DNA of 64,000 nucleotides from Metabacillus halosaccharovorans (lineage in GTDB: Bacteria > Bacillota > Bacilli > Bacillales > Bacillaceae): positions 1,426,001 through 1,490,000 of the forward strand of contig NZ_KV917372.1 of NCBI RefSeq assembly GCF_002019635.1, written 5' to 3'. This document shows, piece by piece, positions 8,965 to 17,239 of the stretch (its first letter is position 1; each line of letters opens with the position of its first letter). The translations under genes were made by a program, and so were the position numbers. The notes below the pieces were generated by a model, which worked only from the letters and a program-made list of their open reading frames with translations, was not told where the DNA came from and searched no databases.

Positions 8965-10172
8965 GTTGTCTCTTCCTTTTTGTACCTTTTAATGTAAGCC
9001 GAAGCATTATTGCCCCCATATCCATGATTTGTGATGGCTACTTCGTTTATTGGTTTGAAAATTGGCTCCATAACAATGTTCATCTCTTCATACCCACTTT
9101 TATCTGTACGAATAGTTGGCGGTATAAAGTTGTTATTAATGCTTAATAGAGATGAAATAACCTGAATGATCCCAATAGCCCCAAAAGGATTGCCAATCAT
9201 ACTTTTTATTGATGTAAAAGGTACAGTATGATTAAACAATTCTTTTGAAGCTTTTTTTTCAATTCTATCATTTATTTGAATGCCTAGAGCTTGGCTATTG
9301 ACATAATCAGGTACCCTATTATTAACAGCTTCTCTTAAGGCCTTTATCATTTTATCACCTGATGCATCTAAAGAATAGATATGTACACCATCATTATTTG
9401 ACACGATGTTGTCTATTTCCCCAAAAATATGCGCGCCTCTATGCAACGCATCGGAATCCCGTTCCAACACAATGACTCCAGCTCCTTCAGCCATCGCAAA
9501 ACCTTTACTACTAGATTGAAAAGGAACAGCCCCCTCTTCTAAACTCTGATTGATCGGCAGAACCTTTGTTTTGGAAAATGAATAAAACGCTGCTTTGCTT
9601 ATTGGACTGTCAACTCCACCAACAATAGCTATATCAATTAACCCGCTTTTTAAATAAACAATTGCATCCTGAATAGCTTCCAAGCTTGATGTACATCCAG
9701 TTGAAATTGTCTTGGTGACATCATTTCCACCTAAAAAATAAGATATCGATGAGGTAATACTATGATAGTTTCCTATGTGGCCAAAAGTTATCGGTATTTC
9801 TCTTTCATTATGTTGATTGGCATTCACCAATGCCCTTTGGAACTCATAATCTCCTATGTTTCCTACAGAAATACCAAAAAACACACCGACTTTCTTTTTT
9901 ACAGTATTACCTATTTTTGCATAAGTTAGTGCTTCCTTTCCTGCAGCTATCCCTAACAGAGCTGTACGTGGTAATCTTTTATAGAGCTTATCTTTAGATG
10001 GTTGTAACGTTTGATTGTCTATTAAACCAACAATGGTAGATTTATGCTTTCCACTTAAATTTGTTACTATCTCCAGACAACAAGTTCCATTCTTTAAATG
10101 ATGAAGAAATTGATCTATATTTGCAGTATTTGGTGCTTTTATTCCATATCCTGTCACAACCATCTTACTCAT
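8961..10172 (-). CDS. beta-ketoacyl-ACP synthase-like protein lacking both catalytic His
   Basis: 403 residues with the FabF fold over its whole length (MVVTGYGIKAP start, AMAEGAGVIVLERDSDA, a C-terminal glycine loop HGYGGNNASA). The active-site Cys is kept in TISTGCTSSLEAIQDA (Cys160) and so is the Lys of TSIKSM (Lys323). The two catalytic histidines are not: the HGTGT position reads QALGI (Gln294) and the GHLLGA position reads GNPFGA (Asn328). It may therefore acylate but not carry out normal decarboxylative condensation (inference). It is not near other fatty-acid or polyketide genes, and is coupled to the downstream histidine kinase by a 4-base overlap. Confidence 0.85.
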   Translation of the reverse strand: MSKMVVTGYGIKAPNTANIDQFLHHLKNGTCCLEIVTNLSGKHKSTIVGLIDNQTLQPSKDKLYKRLPRTALLGIAAGKEALTYAKIGNTVKKKVGVFFGISVGNIGDYEFQRALVNANQHNEREIPITFGHIGNYHSITSSISYFLGGNDVTKTISTGCTSSLEAIQDAIVYLKSGLIDIAIVGGVDSPISKAAFYSFSKTKVLPINQSLEEGAVPFQSSSKGFAMAEGAGVIVLERDSDALHRGAHIFGEIDNIVSNNDGVHIYSLDASGDKMIKALREAVNNRVPDYVNSQALGIQINDRIEKKASKELFNHTVPFTSIKSMIGNPFGAIGIIQVISSLLSINNNFIPPTIRTDKSGYEEMNIVMEPIFKPINEVAITNHGYGGNNASAYIKRYKKEETT

Positions 10173-10314
10173 ACTCTACCAACCTTTTAATCGTACTATT
10201 TTCCTATTATTATATAAGAAAAAGGAACGAAATCATAATATTAGGAAAGGTATGTGGAAAATTTAACTTTGTAATGAGGAAGAGTGAAAAGGAAAATAAA
10301 CAGGCACCTTCAAC

Positions 10315-10343
10315 TTGAAAACTGGGTAAGATAGGTATATGAT
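10315..10343 (+). promoter_or_regulatory. promoter of the antitoxin RNA
   Basis: TTGAAA (10315-10320), exactly 17 bases, TATGAT (10338-10343): 5 of 6 matches in each hexamer. No reading frame follows, which supports transcription of a non-coding RNA starting near 10350. Confidence 0.65.
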
Positions 10344-10349
10344 AGGGGA

Positions 10350-10508
10350 AAGAACATATACTAATAGACGATTGGTGCTCTAACACCAACCGCCCTTATA
10401 AGCTTTAGTTACTCCGCATTGTAAAGTTGCGGTGGCTGAGGCAAGTAGAACACAGACTAGCTCCACTACCCTCATCGCCAAATGTCAGGGTGGGCTAGTC
10501 GTTTTTAT
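10350..10508 (+). ncRNA. type I antitoxin RNA (RatA/RNAII-like)
   Basis: The predicted transcript starts after the promoter at 10315-10343. It carries an early hairpin TTGGTG-CTCTAA-CACCAA (10372-10389) followed by CCGCCC, which can pair with the GGGCAGCGGTGGT of the toxin leader. It ends in a strong hairpin (GACTAGC...CCCT / AGGGTGGGCTAGTC, about 10454-10500) and a T-run. It is convergent with and overlaps the 3' end of the toxin gene, the arrangement of the Fst/par and TxpA/RatA loci. Exact ends are inferred. Confidence 0.6.
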
Positions 10509-10599
10509 TATTCCCGCTATTTCTTGTTGCGACAATAATCGAAACGACCAAAGCAGCAAAAGCAATCATTGTATCTAATTCATCTCTTGTGATATACAC
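10495..10599 (-). CDS. putative holin-like toxin (Fst/TxpA type), 34 aa
   Basis: A 34-codon frame starting GTG at 10599: MYITRDELDTMIAF then AALVVSIIVATRNSGNNKND. It has the layout of the putative holin-like toxin family: a short polar start with a charged DEL, one transmembrane helix and a basic/polar tail. Family members insert in the membrane and are silenced by a convergent antisense RNA. A GGTGGTGG ribosome-binding site lies just upstream. The stop codon is inside the shared terminator hairpin. The promoter is probably the extended -10 TGGTATAAT (ATTATA at 10665-10670 on the plus strand). Confidence 0.65.
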   Translation of the reverse strand: MYITRDELDTMIAFAALVVSIIVATRNSGNNKND

Positions 10600-10664
10600 G
10601 GCACCACCACCGATCTGCCTCGGGAGTACCACCGCTGCCCATACCCAGCATTGTAACTTTCTAA

Positions 10665-10670
10665 ATTATA
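10665..10670 (-). promoter_or_regulatory. extended -10 of the toxin promoter
   Basis: On the minus strand ATGGTATAAT gives a perfect TATAAT with TG one base upstream (extended -10). The -35 is weak (AAAGTT-like). This predicts a transcript from about 10657 with a leader near 58 bases, able to fold and to pair with the antitoxin RNA. Confidence 0.5.
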
Positions 10671-10737
10671 CCATATGAAATTCAAAAACTTTTTATCAAC
10701 CTATTTATTACTCAAAATCACATCTTTTGTCTTAGTT

Positions 10738-11181
10738 TCAGGATCGAATAAAATGCAAATGCCATCTTATAAAACAAAACGCTGCAAGATAATATAATGC
10801 TGAATACCATATGTTCCATTCAAAGTAATGGATAAAATCTGTATAAGCCAATAAACTTTCAAATAAAAGGGAAAAAATTAACCAGTACACACAATATACA
10901 ATAAAGCGTTTCATTGTCTTTGGCATAAAATTCAAGAAGATAATTCCATATGATGCACCTAATGTGAGTTCAATAATATGGACACTAAGCTGGACACCAT
11001 CACCATTTAATTCATACAACCTAAAGTATAAACTGAGGACAATATCTGAACTTAAGTTAATGAGTGCCACAACAAACCATGAAATATATATTTCTATTTT
11101 CGTTAAATGTTTTGGCATAAAACGGATAATAACAAGATTAATAAATAGAGAAAGATACGGTAGAAGCCACCACATTTTCAT
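10738..11181 (-). CDS. CBO0543-like membrane protein
   Basis: About 147 residues (the start is one of closely spaced TTG, GTG and ATG codons at 11187, 11184, 11181 and 11175; no strong ribosome site decides). Four to five hydrophobic segments are evident (WWLLPYLSLFINLVIIRF, IYISWFVVALINLSSDIVL, VHIIELTLGASYGIIFLNF, FIVYCVYWLIFSLLFESLL, WYSALYYLAAFCFIRWH). The pattern fits the CBO0543 family of small integral membrane proteins found in spore-formers. Function unknown. It stands alone, with the proA terminator upstream. Confidence 0.6.
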   Translation of the reverse strand: MKMWWLLPYLSLFINLVIIRFMPKHLTKIEIYISWFVVALINLSSDIVLSLYFRLYELNGDGVQLSVHIIELTLGASYGIIFLNFMPKTMKRFIVYCVYWLIFSLLFESLLAYTDFIHYFEWNIWYSALYYLAAFCFIRWHLHFIRS

Positions 11182-11243
11182 CACCAACTTTAATCATACT
11201 TTTACAATTATGATCATCTCTTTATTAAAATATAGGTATCTCC

Positions 11244-11287
11244 AAAAAAAAATCTTCTAAGGGTCCAATCCTTAGAAGATTTTTTTA
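11244..11287. terminator. proBA terminator
   Basis: Long perfect inverted repeat AAAATCTTCTAAGG / CCTTAGAAGATTTT around GTCCAAT, T-rich on both sides. It abuts the proA stop codon. Confidence 0.9.
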
Positions 11288-12532
11288 TTATCGTATTTGT
11301 CCTGAACCGTAAATATAGAATTTACTGGATGTTAATGCTTGTAATCCCATCGGACCTCTTGCATGTAATTTTTGCGTGCTGATTCCAATCTCAGCACCAT
11401 AACCAAACTCAGACCCATCTGTAAAACGAGTTGAAGCATTATGATATACAGCTGCAGCATCTACCTTATTCAAAAACAATGTAGCATTCTGTTTATTTTC
11501 AGTTACAATGGCTTCAGAGTGATTTGTACCATATGTGTTGATATGCTGAATAGCTTCATGAACATCCTTTATTACTTTCACACTTACTGATAAAGCAAGA
11601 TATTCAGTATACCAGTCTTCCTCAGTAGCTAACTTGGCCTTTTCAAACCCATTCGCCACTTTATCATCTCCGAAGATCTCAACTTGATGTTCATCTAATT
11701 TTTCAAGTAAACTTTTCCCGTATTGTGAAAACCAATTTTCTTCTACTAAAATTGTCTCAATTGCATTACATACAGAAGGACGCTGTGTTTTACCGTTTAT
11801 GACAATATTTTCAGCCATTTGATCATCAGCAGTTTCATCAATAAATATATGGCAGTTTCCGGCACCAGTTTCCAGGACCGGAACTGACGCTTCCCTTACA
11901 ACAGTATCAATTAAATTCTTTCCACCGCGTGGAATTAGTACATCTAAATACTCCTTAAGATGAAACAGCTCCTTCGCTGTTTCTCTGCTTGTATCTTCAA
12001 TTAATTGAACAGCATTGACCGGTACAGAACTGTTCTCAAGTGCTTGATGAATCGATTGAATAAGAGCTTGATTTGAATAGCTCGCAGAAGAGCTTCCTCT
12101 TAAAATGACCGCATTTCCTGTTTTTAAAGCAAGTGTTGCTGCATCTACTGTTACATTTGGACGTGCTTCGTAAATCATTCCGATTACACCGATCGGTACT
12201 CTTTTTTTCTTGATAAGCAGTCCATTTTCTTTTTCAATTGTTTCAATTGTTTCTCCAATAGGATCTTTGAGATCAATTAATAAACGAATTGCCTCAGCTA
12301 TATCGAGTATTCTCTTTTCGTTTAGCATAATTCGATCTAAGATACTTTCAGTTAGACCATTTTTCTTTCCAGCTTCTAAATCTTTTCTGTTCTCTTCAAT
12401 AATCATACCTTGGTCAACTAAAAGCTGATCAGCTATTTTAGCTAATGCCTCATTTTTTTCTTCGGTTGAAATATCTACCAATGAAAAACTTGCTTCCTTT
12501 GCTGCTTTTCCTTTTGCAAGTACCTCACTCAT
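11288..12532 (-). CDS. proA: gamma-glutamyl phosphate reductase
   Basis: 414 residues, the normal length. It reduces gamma-glutamyl phosphate to glutamate 5-semialdehyde with NADPH, the second step of proline synthesis. Aldehyde-dehydrogenase-fold motifs are visible: [43 protein letters not shown], the catalytic Cys in [17 protein letters not shown], and the C-terminal [19 protein letters not shown]. It lies 13 bases after proB. Start follows AGAGGAGGAAAGGTT. Expression is controlled by the upstream proline T-box. Confidence 0.96.
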   Translation of the reverse strand: MSEVLAKGKAAKEASFSLVDISTEEKNEALAKIADQLLVDQGMIIEENRKDLEAGKKNGLTESILDRIMLNEKRILDIAEAIRLLIDLKDPIGETIETIEKENGLLIKKKRVPIGVIGMIYEARPNVTVDAATLALKTGNAVILRGSSSASYSNQALIQSIHQALENSSVPVNAVQLIEDTSRETAKELFHLKEYLDVLIPRGGKNLIDTVVREASVPVLETGAGNCHIFIDETADDQMAENIVINGKTQRPSVCNAIETILVEENWFSQYGKSLLEKLDEHQVEIFGDDKVANGFEKAKLATEEDWYTEYLALSVSVKVIKDVHEAIQHINTYGTNHSEAIVTENKQNATLFLNKVDAAAVYHNASTRFTDGSEFGYGAEIGISTQKLHARGPMGLQALTSSKFYIYGSGQIR

Positions 12533-12545
12533 AACCTTTCCTCCT

Positions 12546-13646
12546 CTACGCTTTTACCCATTTATTTCGATGTATCACCACAATTGATGATATAACATCA
12601 TCTTTGTTTAACTCTTCACTTCTTTTCCCCATTGCATCCTTTAGTTCTTCTGATGAAAAAAGCACTTCACCTTTACCAAGTAAACCTTGTGGCCCAACTA
12701 CTTCTACAACGTCATTTTTTTCAAATGTACCTTTAATGTCATAGACTCCAGCTGGAAGGAGGCTTTTCCCTTTATATACAAGGGCATCTTCTGCACCTTG
12801 ATCAACATAAATAGTACCTGAAATTTCTGAATGGAGCGCAATCCATTGACGACTGTTGTTTACAGCTTGAAGTCCTTCATTCCCTATATATGTGCCGTCT
12901 CCATTGCCAAGCATAATATCCACAAGCTTATTTCTGCCTTTGCCAAGACCTATAAACACTTGTACACCTAATGAGAGTGCTGTTTTAGCAGCCATTAACT
13001 TGGACTTCATGCCACCTGTACCAACCTTTGAACCAGATCCTCCTGCAACATCCAGCATGTCTTCTGATACATCTGGAAGAAAATCTATTCTTTTTGCGAA
13101 TGGATTTTTATTTGGATTTGAATCATAAAGTCCGTTAATATCTGTTAAAATAATGAGCTGATCCGCATGAACGAGTCCACTTACAAGTGCTGAGAGCATA
13201 TCATTATCACCAAAAGTAAGCTCCTCAACAGAAACAGTGTCATTTTCATTAATAATCGGTAATATACCACGCTCTAGTAATTCTGTTACAGTTGCATAGG
13301 CATTTTTATACCGATCTTGTTTTGAAAAGTCATTTCGAGTAAGCAGAATTTGAGCAGGAACAATATGATGATAACTGAATTGTTCAATATAAGATTGAAC
13401 CAACAAGCTTTGCCCCACAGCTGCTGCTGCTTGCTTTCCTTTTAAGGTAATCGGTCGGGAAGGATATCCTAAGCGGGCAAATCCAGCAGCTACCGCACCT
13501 GATGATACAAGTAACACTTCATGCCCCGCCTCTCTGAGTGCCGCAACAGCTTCAACATGATCTGTGAATTTTTCCTGATCGATTTGTCCTTTTGCATTTG
13601 TTAAGGAGCTGCTCCCAATTTTGACAACAATTCGCTTCTTATCCAT
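12546..13646 (-). CDS. proB: glutamate 5-kinase
   Basis: 366 residues from the ATG at 13646 ([15 protein letters not shown]), behind GGAGGAAG. The frame is open to 13691, but that extension lies in a repeat element and is unlike the family. The protein has the amino-acid kinase domain ([49 protein letters not shown]) and a C-terminal PUA domain from about residue 270. It phosphorylates glutamate for proline synthesis and is normally feedback-inhibited by proline. First gene of proBA. Confidence 0.95.
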   Translation of the reverse strand: MDKKRIVVKIGSSSLTNAKGQIDQEKFTDHVEAVAALREAGHEVLLVSSGAVAAGFARLGYPSRPITLKGKQAAAAVGQSLLVQSYIEQFSYHHIVPAQILLTRNDFSKQDRYKNAYATVTELLERGILPIINENDTVSVEELTFGDNDMLSALVSGLVHADQLIILTDINGLYDSNPNKNPFAKRIDFLPDVSEDMLDVAGGSGSKVGTGGMKSKLMAAKTALSLGVQVFIGLGKGRNKLVDIMLGNGDGTYIGNEGLQAVNNSRQWIALHSEISGTIYVDQGAEDALVYKGKSLLPAGVYDIKGTFEKNDVVEVVGPQGLLGKGEVLFSSEELKDAMGKRSEELNKDDVISSIVVIHRNKWVKA

Positions 13647-13681
13647 ATCTTCTTCCTCCATTTGAAGTTGCAAGCAATAAC

Positions 13682-13850
13682 AAAAGCGCAAGCGCCTTGA
13701 TCAGCCTCGGGCAAATAAGACGCAAATGAATAGAAAACGTTCTTTGTCTTCAATTCATTTGTGGCTAGACCCTAGAGGGGCTAGGCGCTGGAGCTGGATG
13801 TCTCGCACTTACCCACAGTTCAAAGAATTTTATAGTTTCCTAAGCAATAA
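13682..13850 (+). repeat. ~160-bp hairpin repeat, copy 1
   Basis: Begins AAAAGCGCAAGCGCCTTG, has a central hairpin with arms AAATGAAT / ATTCATTT, then GAGGGGCTAGGCGCTGGAG. It continues as a less conserved tail (CCACAGTTCAAAGAATTTTATAGTTTCCT) shared with copy 3. It lies between the T-box terminator and proB, so it is part of the proBA leader. Related copies are at 33725 and 42297. Confidence 0.85.
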
Positions 13851-14106
13851 AAAAGCTCCCATCATCCTTAAGAAATAAGGACGAAAGGAGCTTAGCTTCC
13901 GTGGTACCACCTTGATTGGATATGAAGTAATATACATTCACATCCCACTTTACCCTTTTTAACGCCAGGGGTGCGCCTATGTTTTCATAGGACTCAAGAG
14001 GTAGGTTCAACGGGCTTTTATATGAAGTCTTTCAGCTTATAAACTTCACTCTCTGTGATAAAAGATACCGTATACTAGTCCTCTATAAATACGTTCACTG
14101 TGATTT
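13848..14106 (-). promoter_or_regulatory. T-box riboswitch, proline-specific
   Basis: The minus strand carries the canonical T-box sequence AAGGTGGTACCACGG (about 13899-13913). A terminator hairpin follows: AAGCTCC...GGGAGCTTTTTT, about 13850-13897. Stem I starts with ACAGAGAGTGAAG. The specifier region reads GAACCTACCTC, giving a CCU proline codon (AGG at 13003+1000, that is 14003-14005, on the plus strand). Uncharged tRNA-Pro should stabilise the antiterminator and switch on proBA. Proline T-boxes controlling proline synthesis are known in Bacillus. Confidence 0.9.
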
Positions 14107-14112
14107 TTATTT

Positions 14113-14141
14113 ATTATGCCGAGTATTTCACCGACTGTCAA
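14113..14141 (-). promoter_or_regulatory. sigma-A promoter of the proBA T-box
   Basis: On the minus strand TTGACA (14136-14141), 17 bases, CATAAT (14113-14118). It lies immediately after the MATE stop codon region and directs the leader starting near 14106. Confidence 0.8.
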
Positions 14142-14155
14142 GACTGATTATGTAA

Positions 14156-15493
14156 TTATTTTTCATTTGTCACCAACATAATTTTGTTCCATTTTCCATA
14201 CTTATAATAACCAAATGCAATTACACTGCTAATGACAAAACTAAGACCCATTCCAACTGCAATTCCTTGTTCTCCTAGCCATTTTGAACATAAATACGAC
14301 AACGGATATCTAAGTATCCAAAAAGAAATAACATTTAAAATTAATACCTGAAACATAGCACCAGCTGCACGAACTATTCCATTTAAAATAAAATTAATTC
14401 CGAGAAATGGATAGAAAAAAGCTATTACGATTAAATAATTAGTCCCGAATTGTACGGCTTCTTTTTCACCGATGAAAAGTTTTATTCCCCATTCAGCAAA
14501 GAGCACCACAACCGTGCTTATTAGAATCATAATCATTAAATTAAATATAACACCATACTTTGCAATATCATGGACACGCTTCCACTGGTTTGCACCAATA
14601 TTTTGTCCTGCCATACTATTAACTGCTGTCCCAAGAGCCATAGCAGGTAGCATAATCAGACTATCAAGCCTCTGGGCTGCACCAAATCCTGCTACAACAT
14701 CATTGCCAAAGGAGTTGACCACACTCATAATGGCCATTACACCTGCTGAAATCACAGTCATTTGTAAGCCTGAAGGCAATCCGAGCTTCATAATTGTTGC
14801 CACTTCATCACCGGAAGGCAGCTTTGGTTTTATAAAAGGAACTAACTCTCTTCTTAAAGTATCCCAAACTCCATAGAGAAAGGAAATTCCCTGAGAAAGA
14901 ATCGTTGCATAGGCAGCGCCGGCAATGCCGAGCTCGAACACGTAAATGAATAACGGGTCTAATAGTGCATTTAAGACTACTGCAATCATTACATAGCGGA
15001 TCGGTGTCTTGCTATCACCAAGTGCTCTAAGCACAGTGCTAATAAAGTTATAGCCAAATAAAAATAGAATTCCTATGAAATTAATTTGTAAATAATCCGC
15101 AGCATCCGGAATCATTGTTGCAGGAGTTAACATCCATATTAAAATCTGCTCTGAAAAAAAATACCCTGCTATCCCTAAAAACACAGATAAGGCAGTTAAC
15201 ACGACAACAAAGGCATTAAGATAGTTTTTTAGCCCTGTATCATTTTGTTTACCCTTTTGCTGAGATAAGATTGTAAGAGTCGCATTATTAATACCGATGA
15301 TGAATGATAAAATTGTAAAAATGACCGTACTTGAAACAGCGATTGCTCCTAAAGCATTGGCACCTAACAAGTTTCCTACCCATAAGCTATCTATAAATTG
15401 ATATGAGATCTGAAGCAGATTTGTTAGCATAATAGGAAGGGAAAACGTCCACACCTGCTTCATGATGCTTCCACTTGTAAAATCTTGTTTCAT
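14156..15493 (-). CDS. MATE family multidrug efflux transporter
   Basis: 445 residues from the ATG at 15493 (MKQDFTSGSIMKQVW), chosen because AGAGGAAG sits 7 bases upstream; an in-frame ATG at 15511 would overlap the operator palindrome. Twelve hydrophobic segments in two similar halves, with the typical WTFSLPIMLTNLLQISYQFIDSLWVGN start and GLPSGLQMTVISAGVMAIMSVVN at the start of the second half (near residue 243). Such proteins export cationic drugs by Na+ or H+ antiport. Single gene with a palindromic operator in front. Confidence 0.9.
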   Translation of the reverse strand: MKQDFTSGSIMKQVWTFSLPIMLTNLLQISYQFIDSLWVGNLLGANALGAIAVSSTVIFTILSFIIGINNATLTILSQQKGKQNDTGLKNYLNAFVVVLTALSVFLGIAGYFFSEQILIWMLTPATMIPDAADYLQINFIGILFLFGYNFISTVLRALGDSKTPIRYVMIAVVLNALLDPLFIYVFELGIAGAAYATILSQGISFLYGVWDTLRRELVPFIKPKLPSGDEVATIMKLGLPSGLQMTVISAGVMAIMSVVNSFGNDVVAGFGAAQRLDSLIMLPAMALGTAVNSMAGQNIGANQWKRVHDIAKYGVIFNLMIMILISTVVVLFAEWGIKLFIGEKEAVQFGTNYLIVIAFFYPFLGINFILNGIVRAAGAMFQVLILNVISFWILRYPLSYLCSKWLGEQGIAVGMGLSFVISSVIAFGYYKYGKWNKIMLVTNEK

Positions 15494-15510
15494 CTTGTAA
15501 CTTCCTCTCA

Positions 15511-15531
15511 TGTTGAATCAATGATTCAACA
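15511..15531. promoter_or_regulatory. palindromic operator before the MATE gene
   Basis: Perfect inverted repeat TGTTGAATC - AAT - GATTCAACA, size and position typical of a MarR-family operator. It ends 17 bases before the MATE start codon. No MarR gene is in the neighbourhood, so the repressor would be encoded elsewhere. Confidence 0.6.
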
Positions 15532-15593
15532 TTTTGTTGCTATTATGTTATCACAGCCTGTAATGAACATGCACAAGGTATGTTTTACGCATA

Positions 15594-15620
15594 AAAAAAG
15601 GATCCTTTCGATCCTTTTTT
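15594..15620 (-). terminator. terminator after the MBL-TetR operon
   Basis: Perfect stem AAAAAAGGATC / GATCCTTTTTT around CTTTC. On the minus strand it follows the tetR gene and the 20-bp repeat array. Confidence 0.85.
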
Positions 15621-15633
15621 AGTCTGCTTGGAA

Positions 15634-15760
15634 TTTATCTACGATTCTACTGCTTTATCTTCGATTTCTGGAATTTATCAACGATTTTGGAGATTTATCT
15701 TCGATTCTTGATATTTATCAACGATTTTTAACATATTTCTTCGATTAGACTTTTCTCGAC
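15634..15760. repeat. 20-bp-period tandem array A
   Basis: TTTATC (last copy TATTTC) begins at 15634, 15654, 15674, 15694, 15714 and 15734, an exact 20-base step, each followed by WWCGATTY. Two weaker units may follow. Consensus TTTATCWWCGATTYTNGANA. It starts 10 bases after the tetR stop codon and ends before its terminator. Related in sequence to array B at 25339. Confidence 0.85.
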
Positions 15761-15769
15761 AAACTCCGA

Positions 15770-16339
15770 CTATTTCTCCTTCATTTTATGAATACCCGCT
15801 AAATAACTATCGAGCAATAAATGCAAGCTTTTATCAAGCTCTAATGGAAGTCCAAATCCTCCCTTTTGTTCCAATGATGAAAAGCCATGAAGAATACTGC
15901 GGAGTCCTCGTACAGCATGAATAACTTCATCGTTTTCCAATCCATATCCTCTTAAGATTTGTACAGTTAAATCTACAATTTTGCCGCCGGCTTTTTGTAT
16001 TTCATGGTCTTCAGGTTCAGCGGCTTGTAAGGTTAACTCATAGATCCCTCGGTGTTCCCGAGCAAAAGCAACATAGGCATCTGCCACTGAATGTACCGCT
16101 TCATCTTTCGCTTTACCAATTGAAGCGTGTGCTAGCCTATCATATAAAATGTCTAAACCATGTACAGCTAACTTTTTCCGAAGTCCTCCTAGTCCTTCAA
16201 TATGATTGTATAATGAAGGTGGACGTATATTTAATTTTTTAGCTAGTGATGCTAATGTGACAGAAGCTAATCCTTGCTGATCGGCTAATTCAGTTGCTGA
16301 TTGTAAAATTGTATGCAAATCCAACCCCATCCTCGGCAT
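15770..16339 (-). CDS. TetR/AcrR family transcriptional regulator
   Basis: 189 residues. The N-terminal helix-turn-helix is clear (ILQSATELADQQGLASVTLASLAKKLNIRPPSLYNHIEGLGGLRKKLAVHG), and the C-terminal half resembles the WHG-type ligand domain (EHRGIYELTLQAAEP). It lies 12 bases after the MBL hydrolase gene, and the palindrome upstream of that gene is a likely operator, so it probably represses its own operon. Start at ATG behind AGGAGGAGAGGGAA. Confidence 0.88.
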   Translation of the reverse strand: MPRMGLDLHTILQSATELADQQGLASVTLASLAKKLNIRPPSLYNHIEGLGGLRKKLAVHGLDILYDRLAHASIGKAKDEAVHSVADAYVAFAREHRGIYELTLQAAEPEDHEIQKAGGKIVDLTVQILRGYGLENDEVIHAVRGLRSILHGFSSLEQKGGFGLPLELDKSLHLLLDSYLAGIHKMKEK

Positions 16340-16351
16340 TTCCCTCTCCTC

Positions 16352-17062
16352 CTACGTTCTTATTTTTTGTTCCGCTTCTTCGATCGCGCGAAGGATTGCT
16401 TCTTTTGGCTCCACGATCATCTCCCCATGACCAACAGCCAGCAATTTCGGCTCAAGTGCCACTATTTTCTTTACACTTTCAAGAGCCATTTCTTTACTCC
16501 ATGTTGCCATTGCCGGAAATGGAAAAAAGGGACGAAGCTGTCCGCTTACCGCAATTCCTCCTCTTGTTTGGATCGCATCCCCGACTATGATTGAATGATC
16601 TCTTGTATCGAAAAAAGATATGGAACCAGGCGTATGGCCGGGTGTTGCAATGACTACAAGAGAACCTATTTGATCACCTTCATGTAAGAGCTGATTTGGT
16701 TGCAGGTTGATATTTTTTGGAATTCCACCTTTAATAGGTGTTTGCTGCTCGTGAGGTTCAAGCTCCCTATCCCCTTTTAATAATCTGCTGTCTCTCCTTG
16801 AAATGGAAATAGGTATATCCGGGAAAGCTTTATTCAACTCAACAAGCGAGCCAACATGATCTCCGTGGGCATGAGTAATCAGGATATGTTTTAATGGTTT
16901 ACCAATTTCATTTATGACCTTTACGATTCCTTTAAAACTACTTGGGATTCCGGTATCAATAAGTGTAATGCTCGCTTGTTCTTCAACAATATAGCAATTC
17001 ACTGGAAAAAACCCCTGCAAAAAGATTAATTGGTATATATTCCTATCCCTTACAATTTTCAT
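16352..17062 (-). CDS. MBL-fold metallo-hydrolase
   Basis: 236 residues from the ATG at 17062 (MKIVRDRNIYQLIF), with GGGAGATGTGAAG in front. The zinc motif HxHxDH is present (ILITHAHGDHVGSL), with further ligands in VVIATPGHTPGSISFFD, VGDAIQ and AVGHGEMI. The family includes glyoxalase II-like, lactonase and quorum-quenching enzymes; the substrate cannot be told from sequence. First gene of a two-gene operon with a tetR gene, suggesting ligand-induced expression. Confidence 0.88.
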   Translation of the reverse strand: MKIVRDRNIYQLIFLQGFFPVNCYIVEEQASITLIDTGIPSSFKGIVKVINEIGKPLKHILITHAHGDHVGSLVELNKAFPDIPISISRRDSRLLKGDRELEPHEQQTPIKGGIPKNINLQPNQLLHEGDQIGSLVVIATPGHTPGSISFFDTRDHSIIVGDAIQTRGGIAVSGQLRPFFPFPAMATWSKEMALESVKKIVALEPKLLAVGHGEMIVEPKEAILRAIEEAEQKIRT

Positions 17063-17105
17063 CTTCACATCTCCCTGAATTATCATTAGTTTTAATGCTA
17101 ATGCT

Positions 17106-17127
17106 ATTAGTTTTAATATAAACTAAT
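17106..17127. promoter_or_regulatory. probable TetR operator
   Basis: Inverted repeat ATTAGTTT - TAATAT - AAACTAAT. A further half-site ATTAGTTTTAAT lies at about 17084-17096 and another ATTAGTTTTC at 17131-17140, giving three to four copies of the ATTAGTTT half-site. It lies directly upstream of the MBL-tetR operon. Confidence 0.65.
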
Positions 17128-17157
17128 CACATTAGTTTTCACAAGCCCTTTTTTAAA

Positions 17158-17187
17158 GAGGTGTATCACAATAGAGTGATACACCTC
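17158..17187 (-). terminator. hairpin downstream of lacI-type gene
   Basis: Perfect 12-bp stem GAGGTGTATCAC / GTGATACACCTC. On the minus strand it is followed by TTTAAAAAAGG, a weak T-run. It lies about 50 bases after the regulator stop codon. Confidence 0.6.
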
Positions 17188-17239
17188 ACATGAAGATTTG
17201 ACCATTTTAATCCCTTCCCTTATTCAACTCAACATATAT

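Noticed and set aside
8961-10172. The ketosynthase-like gene as a pseudogene
   Set aside because: The frame is intact at full length with conserved Cys, Lys and glycine loops, and it is translationally coupled to an intact gene.
10495-10599. Holin-like peptide as a sign of a prophage
   Set aside because: No phage structural, integrase or lysis genes are nearby. The antisense RNA arrangement fits a chromosomal type I toxin locus better.
13647-13691. An N-terminal extension of ProB
   Set aside because: The added 15 codons come from the repeat element and its edge, do not match the family, and a strong ribosome site directly precedes the ATG at 13646.
14472-14876. A 134-codon plus-strand frame inside the MATE gene
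   Set aside because: Antisense shadow of a clear transporter gene.
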